The notes under the pieces were generated by a model. That model had not been told where the DNA came from. It did not search any database and saw nothing but the letters and a program-made list of their open reading frames with translations. Shown piece after piece: positions 57,184 to 64,000 of a stretch of 64,000 nt of DNA (within the stretch, counting starts at the first letter, position 1; every line of letters begins with the position of its first letter). The translations under genes were made by a program, and so were the position numbers. Source of the DNA: Paenibacillus sp. FJAT-29882 (GTDB lineage Bacteria > Bacillota > Bacilli > Bacillales > DSM-1321); NCBI RefSeq assembly GCF_001510645.1, contig NZ_LMVB01000001.1, positions 453,854-517,853 on the forward strand, in the 5' to 3' direction.

Positions 57184-58026
57184 ATGGGCATGACAAATCG
57201 GGAAATTCAAGTCTGGAATGAAATAGGCGAATGGGAGCAAAAGCTTTATCAATACGAGCCGACAGATTTAACAGTGATGTATGATAAATGGCTTGAACAA
57301 AGCTTTTCCTTGCTTCCTGAAGATGTTCGGACACGTTTTTTTGCGAAAATGGATACAATGCTCTTTCATTTACATGCATTGGTGCAAAGTTCGCAGATTC
57401 AGATGGATGCTAGAGACAGAATTTTAGAAGCAGCGCGGGTTTATAATCCTGAAGTCGAAAAGATTGCTGATATGAACCTTTTACCCATTGATCAATTGAA
57501 TTACATAGCGACACAGCAAATCGCGAGACATAGACTGTATTCATTTGCCCAAGGCGGAGCAAGTGGGTCAGGCGGTCTTATTCTGTTAGGAAGCGATATT
57601 CCAGCGATGACGTTCATTAATGTTCGTGTTGTTCAGTTGACAGCCATAACGTACGGCTTTGAAGTGAATACTCCGTTTGAAATGATGATGGCCCTCAAGG
57701 TTTTTCATATTGGCAATATGCCGAGACGCCTTCAAGGGGCTGCATGGCAGGAATTAATTAATGAAACACATCAAGATGGTGAAGAATATTTTTACGAAGG
57801 AAGCGAGGATTTAACAAACATTACTTGGATGGAGCAACCTTTAAAGCAATTGCTGAAGGCCGGAGCGATTACCATGTTTCGAAAAAAACAGATCCAAGGT
57901 GTTCCACTGCTTAGCATGCTAATTGGGGCGGGCTCTAATTACCGAATGACACGGCAAGTGAGTGAATTCGCGCAAAAATATTATCAATATCGTTATTTGC
58001 AGAAAAAGAGAGTAGTCAATGAATAA
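57184..58026 (+). CDS. EcsC-family protein
   Basis: 280 residues. LPIDQLNYIATQQIARHRLY, SFAQGGASGSGGLILLGSDI, PAMTFINVRVVQLTAITYGF and the C-terminal GVPLLSMLIGAGSNYRMTRQ mark the EcsC family, named after the third gene of the B. subtilis ecs operon. Moderately hydrophobic glycine-rich segments may associate with the membrane. No ecsAB ABC transporter genes are nearby, so this is a stand-alone paralogue; function unknown. GGAGGGTTAGGAA gives the ATG. The dispersed repeat upstream leaves only ~20 bp of unique leader. Confidence 0.85.
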   Translation: MGMTNREIQVWNEIGEWEQKLYQYEPTDLTVMYDKWLEQSFSLLPEDVRTRFFAKMDTMLFHLHALVQSSQIQMDARDRILEAARVYNPEVEKIADMNLLPIDQLNYIATQQIARHRLYSFAQGGASGSGGLILLGSDIPAMTFINVRVVQLTAITYGFEVNTPFEMMMALKVFHIGNMPRRLQGAAWQELINETHQDGEEYFYEGSEDLTNITWMEQPLKQLLKAGAITMFRKKQIQGVPLLSMLIGAGSNYRMTRQVSEFAQKYYQYRYLQKKRVVNE

Positions 58027-58171
58027 AAGCTACTGGAGACCGTAACTTAAAACTTACTTAACAAGGACACGTTGCTTATTTGAGCTTTGTGTCTTTTTTT
58101 GCTTATGTAGCAAGCTAATTTGAAAGGAAAGAAATCTTCAGAAGAATCGGTGTTTAATCTCTAAATTGTGC

Positions 58172-58200
58172 TTGCAATCTTTTTTTAAAACTGGTAAAGT
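58172..58200 (+). promoter_or_regulatory. argGH promoter
   Basis: -35 TTGCAA (58172), 17 bp, -10 TAAAGT (58195), upstream of the ARG box. Confidence 0.65.
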
Positions 58201-58231
58201 ACTAATTAAGAGATGTATAAAAATAATAAAT

Positions 58232-58249
58232 TATGAATTTTTATTCACA
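58232..58249. promoter_or_regulatory. ARG box (AhrC/ArgR operator)
   Basis: TATGAATTTTTATTCACA fits the ARG-box consensus TNTGAATWWWWATTCANW at every position. A weaker box may lie directly upstream at 58212-58229. Arginine-bound AhrC would repress argGH. Confidence 0.85.
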
Positions 58250-58270
58250 TAAAAAGGGGACGATACAATC

Positions 58271-59482
58271 ATGTCAAATCAAAAAGTAGTGTTAGCATAT
58301 TCCGGAGGTCTAGATACTTCTGTAGCGATAAAATGGTTGCAAGGTCAAGGATACGATGTTGTAGCATGTTGTTTAGATGTTGGAGAAGGAAAAGACTTGG
58401 ATTTTATTAAAGAAAAAGCACTTCAAGTAGGCGCTATTAAATCCTATGTAATCGATGCGAAAGACGAGTTTGCGGATGATTACGCACTTGCAGCACTTCA
58501 AGCACACACGTTATACGAAGGGAAATATCCACTTGTTTCTGCACTTTCTCGTCCGTTGATTTCGAAAAAGCTTGTAGAAGTGGCAGAGATGGAAAACGCT
58601 GTTGCAGTGGCACATGGTTGTACGGGAAAAGGAAATGACCAAGTCCGCTTTGAAGTATCGATCCAAGCATTGAATCCAAATCTTACGGTTCTTGCTCCAG
58701 TGCGTGAATGGAAATGGTCTCGTGAAGAAGAAATCCAATATGCGATTGAAAATGATATTCCAATTCCAATCAACTTAGACAGCCCATACTCCATCGACCA
58801 AAACCTATGGGGAAGAAGCAATGAATGTGGCATACTAGAAGATCCATGGGCCGCTCCACCAGAAGGTGCATATGATCTAACGGCAAGACTTGAAGATACT
58901 CCAGATACACCTGAAGTAATTGAAATTGGTTTTGAACAAGGTGTTCCCGTTACACTGAATGATAAACAGTATAAACTAGCAGACTTAATTGTTGAATTGA
59001 ATACATTAGCTGGTAAACATGGTGTTGGCCGAATCGACCATGTTGAAAATAGATTAGTAGGAATTAAATCACGTGAAGTGTATGAAGCACCTGCTGCGAT
59101 GACATTAATTACCGCACATAAAGAACTTGAAGACATTACTTTAGTTAAAGAAGTTGCTCATTTCAAACCAGTGATTGAGAAAAAGTTGACTGAGCTTATT
59201 TATGAAGGACTATGGTTCTCACCTCTTCAAAGCGCACTATCAGCATTTTTAAAAGACACACAAAAAACGGTAACAGGTACAGTGCGTGTGAAACTATTCA
59301 AAGGCCATGCGATTGTAGAAGGTAGAAAATCCGAGTACTCTCTTTATGATGAAAAATTGGCAACTTATACGAAGGACGATGAATTTGACCATGATGCAGC
59401 TGTCGGCTTCATTAAGCTTTGGGGTCTACCAACAAAAGTTAGCAGTATCGTAACCAACCAAAACAAGAAGGTGACTGTGTGA
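58271..59482 (+). CDS. argG: Argininosuccinate synthase
   Basis: 403 residues (B. subtilis 403). The N-type ATP pyrophosphatase loop [17 protein letters not shown] is at the N-terminus, then [14 protein letters not shown] and [16 protein letters not shown]. It joins citrulline and aspartate using ATP. Its stop overlaps the argH start by 4 bp. Controlled by an ARG box. Confidence 0.97.
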   Translation: MSNQKVVLAYSGGLDTSVAIKWLQGQGYDVVACCLDVGEGKDLDFIKEKALQVGAIKSYVIDAKDEFADDYALAALQAHTLYEGKYPLVSALSRPLISKKLVEVAEMENAVAVAHGCTGKGNDQVRFEVSIQALNPNLTVLAPVREWKWSREEEIQYAIENDIPIPINLDSPYSIDQNLWGRSNECGILEDPWAAPPEGAYDLTARLEDTPDTPEVIEIGFEQGVPVTLNDKQYKLADLIVELNTLAGKHGVGRIDHVENRLVGIKSREVYEAPAAMTLITAHKELEDITLVKEVAHFKPVIEKKLTELIYEGLWFSPLQSALSAFLKDTQKTVTGTVRVKLFKGHAIVEGRKSEYSLYDEKLATYTKDDEFDHDAAVGFIKLWGLPTKVSSIVTNQNKKVTV

Positions 59483-60852
59483 GTAAGTTATGGGGAGGCA
59501 GATTTACGAAGTCTGCTGAAGAATGGGTAGATGAGTTTGGCGCATCGATCTCGTTTGACCAAGAACTCGTACTTGAAGATATTCAAGGCAGCCTTGCTCA
59601 TGTGGCGATGTTGAAGAAAAGCAGTATTTTACCTGGAGAAGATGCAGACCTGATTACGTCAGGGCTGCTTACTCTTCAAGAAAAAGCAAAAAAAGGCGAG
59701 CTAACTTTTAAGGTAGAGATGGAGGATATTCATCTTAACCTAGAAAGCATGCTCATTTCTGAAATTGGTCCAGTAGGTGGGAAGCTGCATACAGGTCGAA
59801 GTCGGAATGACCAAGTGGCGACAGATATGCATTTGTATCTGCGCAACCAAACAGATGATGTTTTGGGCTTAATTGCGGCCTTGCAAACAGCTCTACTTGA
59901 GCAGGCTGAGAGCCATGTTGAAACATTAATTCCTGGATATACCCATTTACAACGTGCACAGCCGATTTCATTTGCCCATCATGTTATGGCTTATTTCTGG
60001 ATGTTGCAGCGTGACAAAGAGCGATTTACGGAAAGTTTGAAACGAATTAATGTTTCTCCGCTTGGAGCAGGAGCGTTAGCTGGGACAACCTTTCCAATCG
60101 ATCGAGCGTATAGTGCTGAGTTACTTGGATTTGACGCAATCTATGAAAATAGCTTGGACGCCGTGAGTGACCGGGATTTTGTGCTTGAATTTCTTAGTAA
60201 CAGTAGCACATTAATGATGCATCTTTCCCGTTTTAGCGAAGAAATCATTCTTTGGTCTAGTCAAGAGTTTCAATTTATTGAGTTAGATGATGCCTTTTCA
60301 ACGGGAAGCAGCATTATGCCTCAGAAAAAAAATCCCGATATGGCTGAGCTGATTCGTGGGAAAACAGGGCGTGTGTATGGCAATCTTACAGGTCTTTTAA
60401 CCGTTTTGAAAGGACTGCCGCTTGCTTATAACAAAGATATGCAAGAAGATAAAGAAGGCATTTTTGATACGGTGAAAACGGTCATCGGCTCTTTGAAAAT
60501 TTTCGAAGGCATGATTTCCACGATGAAAGTAAATGCCCATGTCATGGAGAAGGCAACGAAAAACGACTTCTCTAATGCAACGGAATTAGCGGATTATTTA
60601 GCAGCGAAAGGGATGCCTTTCAGAGAAGCGCATGAAGTGGTCGGTAAACTAGTGCTATCATGTGTGAACCAAGGTTGCTATCTTGCGGATTTAACTTTGG
60701 AACAGTTCAAAGAAGCGTCAGATTTGTTCAATGAAGATATCTATCAAGCTCTTAACCCGTATGAAGCAGTAAAGCGCCGTAACAGCGCCGGCGGAACAGG
60801 ATTTGAGCAAGTTAAACTAGCGATTCAAAAAGGGAAAGAGCTAGTGAAGTAA
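59479..60852 (+). CDS. argH: Argininosuccinate lyase
   Basis: 457 residues. [58 protein letters not shown] ([12 protein letters not shown]) and the superfamily signature [12 protein letters not shown] with the catalytic Ser. It splits argininosuccinate into arginine and fumarate. Start is GTG within GTGA overlapping the argG stop, with AAGGTGACTG as ribosome site; translation is coupled to argG. Followed by a family 2 palindrome. Confidence 0.97.
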   Translation: MSKLWGGRFTKSAEEWVDEFGASISFDQELVLEDIQGSLAHVAMLKKSSILPGEDADLITSGLLTLQEKAKKGELTFKVEMEDIHLNLESMLISEIGPVGGKLHTGRSRNDQVATDMHLYLRNQTDDVLGLIAALQTALLEQAESHVETLIPGYTHLQRAQPISFAHHVMAYFWMLQRDKERFTESLKRINVSPLGAGALAGTTFPIDRAYSAELLGFDAIYENSLDAVSDRDFVLEFLSNSSTLMMHLSRFSEEIILWSSQEFQFIELDDAFSTGSSIMPQKKNPDMAELIRGKTGRVYGNLTGLLTVLKGLPLAYNKDMQEDKEGIFDTVKTVIGSLKIFEGMISTMKVNAHVMEKATKNDFSNATELADYLAAKGMPFREAHEVVGKLVLSCVNQGCYLADLTLEQFKEASDLFNEDIYQALNPYEAVKRRNSAGGTGFEQVKLAIQKGKELVK

Positions 60853-60857
60853 AAAAA

Positions 60858-60968
60858 ACGGGTCAGACCTCACACTCTATATACCGTTTATTGACTCATT
60901 TACGAGTCGTATAAACGATATATAGTTGATGTGGGGTCTGACCCTTTTGTTATGGGACAGCCTCTTTC
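60858..60968 (+). terminator. Family 2 nested palindrome behind argH
   Basis: CGGGTCAGACCTCACACTCT / TGATGTGGGGTCTGACCC with core ATATACCGTTTATTGACTCA / CGAGTCGTATAAACGATATA, then GGGACAGCCTCTTTC. The left outer arm is missing. Located between convergent argH and the stress protein gene, 5 bp after the argH stop. Confidence 0.8.
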
Positions 60969-60978
60969 ATCATTCTAC

Positions 60979-61419
60979 TTAATCGGTACGAACGATAAGA
61001 ACATCACAATTCGCATTGCGGACGATGTTTTCAGAAACGCTACCTATTAGGAAGCGTTCTACTGCATTCAGTCCAGTGGCTCCGCAGACGATGAGGTCGA
61101 TATGATGTTTTATAGCGATATCTTTAGGGATGATCGTTTTCGGTGAGCCGTATTCAATGATTGTTGCCACTTCTTTGACACCGGCTTTTTCCGCCATTTC
61201 TTTATAGCCACTCAAAAGTTCAGATGCGTAGTCTTCAACGCTGTCTCCGATCGGGCTATTAAAGGCTTCAGTTGACGGGAAATTCCGAGCATCCACGATA
61301 TGGGTTAGCACGAGTGCTGCATCGTTACGAAGAGCGATTTCACTACCTTTTTGCAAAGCCCATTCTGCTTCTTTAGAACCATCTACCGCAACTAGAATTT
61401 TTTTATACGTCATTGTCAT
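60979..61419 (-). CDS. Universal stress protein family
   Basis: 146-residue UspA-fold protein. KKILVAVDGSKEAEWALQKG at the N-terminus and the ATP-binding G-2x-G-9x-G-S motif in GATGLNAVERFLIGSVSENI place it in the ATP-binding subclass. Start at ATG 61419 after GGGGGAG; two upstream Met codons lie before or within the ribosome site. A dispersed repeat lies upstream. Exact role unknown. Confidence 0.9.
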   Translation of the reverse strand: MTMTYKKILVAVDGSKEAEWALQKGSEIALRNDAALVLTHIVDARNFPSTEAFNSPIGDSVEDYASELLSGYKEMAEKAGVKEVATIIEYGSPKTIIPKDIAIKHHIDLIVCGATGLNAVERFLIGSVSENIVRNANCDVLIVRTD

Positions 61420-61485
61420 ATTAATCTCCCCCTTCATCAAATTGCCTGACGAACTTTACGATCAAAATCGAATGAATAAGAAACT

Positions 61486-61735
61486 TTATCCCGGTTTAAC
61501 AGGCTGTAATACCCCCACCTCAAATTTTTGTGAAAGAATCAAGAAATAAATAGGTGGGGATAAACAGCCTGTAAATCCCCGATTGGTGAGATACAGTGAA
61601 ACTTACCTTTGTGGTTTTCAAAGGTTTAGTTGAACCAATCGGGTTCGTAGTGTCGCTTTATCGAAGATTTAGCGACAGTAGAACGGGACTAACCATCAGA
61701 GGGGGATGCCCCCCTCTGATGGAAGTTTCACTTTA
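61486..61735. repeat. Family 1 repeat copy H
   Basis: Starts TTTATCCCGGTTTAACAGGC. It has a CCCCCACCTC...AGGTGGGG stem and a CCCGATTGGTGAGATACAGTG...GAACCAATCGGG stem, shared with copy A in the other orientation. It ends in hairpin CCATCAGAGGGGG / CCCCCTCTGATGG and AAGTTTCACTTTA. Its right end contains the TAA stop of the M24 peptidase gene (61733-61735). Confidence 0.85.
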
Positions 61736-62830
61736 CTTAATGATTTGCAGCGTTTTCGGATATTTGGTTAACACTTCTGCGCCATTTTCAGTTACATAAA
61801 TATCGTCTTCAATTCGAACACCGGCAACATTTGGTACGTAAATACCAGGTTCGATTGTATAGACCATGCCTGATTTCAAAAGAAGCGGGTTTGTTTCAGT
61901 CAAGGAAGGAAATTCGTGTACACTGATTCCTAAGCCATGACCAAGACGATGCGGGAAATAATCTCCATATCCTTTGTCACGAATGATGTTACGAGCCGTT
62001 AAATCGATTTCGGCACAAGAAACACCAGGCTTACTTGCTGCAATCGCTGCTTCCTCTGCTTTTAGAACTGTTTCATAAATTTCCCGTTGCTTGTCTGAAA
62101 TGTCTCCATATGCAACAGTTCGGGTAATATCGGAGCAATAGCCTTCGTAGACAACACCTAAGTCAAATAGGACAAAATCACCGCGCTTAACTTTCGTAGC
62201 TCCAGGTGTTCCATGTGGAGACGCTGCATTGGCACCTGTTAGTACCATGGTTGAAAATGACATATTTTGTACGCCTGCTTTTTTCATTTCATATTCAATC
62301 GCAGCTAAGATTTCCATTTCTGTTTTGCCTTCTTTAATCTCTGATACCCCAATTTCGATCGCGTAATCAGCAAGACGGCATGCTTCTCGTATTTTTTTCA
62401 TTTCATCTTCTGTTTTAACCATTCGAAGCTCACGCAATTTCTCTTCAGCGGCTACTAGTTCAGGAACAGAGAAGATCATTTGGACTTTTTCTAGTCGTTC
62501 CACATTTAAATGTTCTTTTTCAATGGCCAGTCTTTTTACATTCACAGAACGACGGCCTACCGCAAGTTTGATTTCTTCCCAAGGATCTTCAATATCCGTG
62601 TAGCCAATAATTTCCCCTGCCCAACCTGAACGCTTCGCATCTTCAGTTTCCATCTTAGGGCAAACAAGGATTGGTTCAGCCTCTTGGAAAACAGCTAATG
62701 CAAGCAGTCTTTCGTGAGGGTCGCTCAAGAAGCCGCTCAAATAAAACACATTATCTGGTGCCGTAATCAAAGCAGCATCCAGTCCACTTGTTTGTAACCA
62801 TTGTGTTAATTCAGTTAATTTTGTATTCAT
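61733..62830 (-). CDS. M24-family Xaa-Pro dipeptidase/aminopeptidase
   Basis: 365 residues. A creatinase-like N-terminal domain is followed by a pita-bread catalytic domain. Metal ligands: the two Asp in VLFDLGVVYEGYCSDITRTV, His in HRLGHGLGISVHEFP, Glu in YTIEPGIYVPNVAG and Glu in VRIEDDIYVTENG. It cleaves bonds before proline in peptides. B. subtilis has YkvY and YqhT of the same family; which orthologue this is cannot be decided here. GGAGGC precedes the ATG. Its stop codon falls in the end of a dispersed repeat. Confidence 0.9.
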   Translation of the reverse strand: MNTKLTELTQWLQTSGLDAALITAPDNVFYLSGFLSDPHERLLALAVFQEAEPILVCPKMETEDAKRSGWAGEIIGYTDIEDPWEEIKLAVGRRSVNVKRLAIEKEHLNVERLEKVQMIFSVPELVAAEEKLRELRMVKTEDEMKKIREACRLADYAIEIGVSEIKEGKTEMEILAAIEYEMKKAGVQNMSFSTMVLTGANAASPHGTPGATKVKRGDFVLFDLGVVYEGYCSDITRTVAYGDISDKQREIYETVLKAEEAAIAASKPGVSCAEIDLTARNIIRDKGYGDYFPHRLGHGLGISVHEFPSLTETNPLLLKSGMVYTIEPGIYVPNVAGVRIEDDIYVTENGAEVLTKYPKTLQIIK

Positions 62831-63059
62831 CTTTTTATTGCCTCCAGTAGTAAGATCATATTAAATCCTATTCATAAACCTTATCAATAAAAAAAAGCAA
62901 AGTAAACTATTTTGGAATAGGAAAAGTCGTTTGGAAAATGAGGTTTACGATCTTGAAAGAAGGGCATCTATTAAAGAATAGTCATTTTTAAAAAGGTGAA
63001 AGGGACTTGGGAGCGAAATTAGAATAGTCGATAAAATAGGTATGAAGGGAGTTTTTATT

Positions 63060-63743
63060 TTGAAAGTATCTTTTCACGGACATTCAGTAGTGAAGATCGA
63101 AACGAACGGGACGACGATTTTGTTTGACCCTTTTATTAATGGAAACGGACAGACCGATTTAAAAGTAGAGGATGTCCATCCGGATGTCATCATTTTGACA
63201 CATGGGCATGGGGATCATCTTGGTGATACAGTGGAGCTAGCCAAAAAACACGATGCACTTGTGATTGGCTCAGCTGAGATGGCCTATTACCTCGGCACAC
63301 AAGGTGTCGAACGGACACATGGCATGAATATTGGCGGGGCTTATGAGTTTGAATTTGGTCAAGTAAAGTTGACAACTGCCTTTCATAGCAATAGCTTTAT
63401 CACGAATGACGGACAGATTATATATCTTGGTATGCCTAGTGGCGTCTTGTTTACAGCAGAAGGAAAAACGGTTTATCACGCTGGAGACACTGCGTTGTTT
63501 TCCGACATGAAGTTGATTGGTGAACGTCATCCAATTGATCTTGCCCTTTTGCCCATTGGTGATAATTTTACAATGGGGCCTGAAGATGCAGCACTGGCGG
63601 CCGAATACTTACAGGCGAAACAAGTTGTGCCGATTCACTATAATACGTTTCCGCCCATCAAGCAGGATCCGCAGAAGTTTCTCGATTTACTAAATGCAGG
63701 CAATGGAAAAGTGCTTGAACCGGGAGATTATATCGAGCTTTAA
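63060..63743 (+). CDS. ytkL: YtkL, UPF0173 metal-dependent hydrolase
   Basis: 227 residues, exactly the B. subtilis YtkL length from the chosen start. A metallo-beta-lactamase fold with [10 protein letters not shown] (HxHxDH), [18 protein letters not shown] and [11 protein letters not shown] giving all metal ligands. The substrate is unknown. Start is TTG at 63060, 8 bp after AAGGGAG; an ATG at 63042 lies inside the ribosome site. 11 bp after the stop lies an isolated family 1 end. Confidence 0.92.
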   Translation: MKVSFHGHSVVKIETNGTTILFDPFINGNGQTDLKVEDVHPDVIILTHGHGDHLGDTVELAKKHDALVIGSAEMAYYLGTQGVERTHGMNIGGAYEFEFGQVKLTTAFHSNSFITNDGQIIYLGMPSGVLFTAEGKTVYHAGDTALFSDMKLIGERHPIDLALLPIGDNFTMGPEDAALAAEYLQAKQVVPIHYNTFPPIKQDPQKFLDLLNAGNGKVLEPGDYIEL

Positions 63744-63754
63744 TTCCTTCAAAC

Positions 63755-63770
63755 AAAGTTTCACTTTATA
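63755..63770. repeat. Family 1 solo end
   Basis: AAAGTTTCACTTTATA, the conserved end without the rest of the element, right after ytkL. Confidence 0.5.
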
Positions 63771-63869
63771 ATTTTTGGGATGAGACATTTGGTTTTAGAA
63801 CTTCCCTTCCTTCTTTTTCGAGCTTGCCTTGCATACAATGTAGGTAAGGAACAGGGGGGAGGAATTTTC

Positions 63870-64000
63870 ATGAAACAAAGATTATTGCTTTGTTTGCTTT
63901 TATGTGGTGTTATGCTGTACTATGCGGTACCAAGACTCTCGCTACAAGCTGGCGGATTGGAGTCACTGTTTGCTGGTGCTTGGTTGCTGTTTGCTTTGTT
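63870..64000 (+). CDS. Small hydrophobic protein, 3' end outside window
   Basis: Open frame running off the window: MKQRLLLCLLLCGVMLYYAV then PRLSLQAGGLESLFAGAWLL. GGGGGGAGGAA precedes the ATG at good spacing. At least two membrane segments begin. No family recognised from 43 residues. Confidence 0.7.
   Translation, partial: MKQRLLLCLLLCGVMLYYAVPRLSLQAGGLESLFAGAWLLFAL

Noticed and set aside
57184-58026. Idea that the EcsC-family gene marks an ecs transporter operon
   Set aside because: No ABC ATPase or membrane component lies beside it; it stands alone.
61596-61799. 67-codon plus-strand frame
   Set aside because: It consists of family 1 repeat copy H and the end of the M24 peptidase gene read backwards.

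Overview
The window is chromosomal DNA of a low-GC, endospore-forming member of the Bacillaceae. It carries a Tyr T-box leader, an alpha/beta-type SASP, a GerW-type spore protein, a bacillithiol-linked YtxJ, CcpA with cre sites, CsoR copper control and an AhrC-type ARG box. Gene content and order follow the Bacillus subtilis ytx / acu-acsA / tyrS-rpsD / ezrA-thiI / ytc-ytf / tpx-ackA neighbourhood, with local insertions and losses. No tRNA, rRNA, prophage, intact insertion sequence or CRISPR array was seen.

Layout. 1-4.9 kb: a 5'-truncated coiled-coil repeat protein, an M29 aminopeptidase, and the stress cluster ytxG-ytxH-ytxJ behind a SigmaB-like promoter. 4.9-8.5 kb: a large FtsA/PilM-like ATPase and the chorismate mutase-DAHP synthase gene aroA. 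8.5-13.4 kb is an accessory insertion between aroA and ccpA: a MHYT-PAS-GGDEF-EAL c-di-GMP protein, a decayed gene and a soluble PAS chemoreceptor. 13.4-18.6 kb holds carbon and acetate control: ccpA, acuC, a collapsed acuB, acuA, and acsA with a cre at its start codon. motPS, expected between ccpA and acuC from B. subtilis, is absent. 19-25 kb: tcyP, a class A penicillin-binding protein with an FN3 domain, and T-box/tyrS. 25-36.7 kb: an AlkD-like glycosylase, rpsD with its leader, dgcP, fRMsr, refZ, hisJ, ezrA, nifZ-thiI and sspA. 37-46 kb: an acyl-CoA synthetase, small conserved genes, a c-di-AMP riboswitch with ktrD-ktrC, ytcJ, a RarD-type transporter and NAD kinase. 46-53 kb: sppA-yteJ, ytfI-ytfJ, tpx, ytxK and ackA. 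53-64 kb: csoR-copZ-copA, an EcsC-family gene, argGH, a universal stress protein, an M24 peptidase, ytkL and the start of a small membrane protein.

How genes work together. CcpA, AcsA, AcuA/AcuC and AckA form an acetate overflow and re-use circuit: AcuA acetylates and AcuC deacetylates AcsA. KtrD/KtrC import K+, probably under c-di-AMP control. CsoR, CopZ and CopA sense, carry and export Cu(I). NifZ supplies sulfur to ThiI for tRNA thiolation. ArgG and ArgH complete arginine synthesis.

The least explained part is the intergenic DNA. At least two dispersed repeat families fill most gaps. One is a mosaic family bounded by an ATAAAGTGAAACTT end and a GTTAATGCGGGATAAA end, 54 to about 440 bp long. 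It has end-proximal hairpins, and in two places its end supplies the TAA stop codon of a gene. The other is a nested palindrome of about 120 bp (GAGGCTGTCCC / GGGTCTGACC arms) that sits just behind stop codons and looks like a mobile transcription terminator. A GTTCAAAAAG-ended element and further palindromes add to this.
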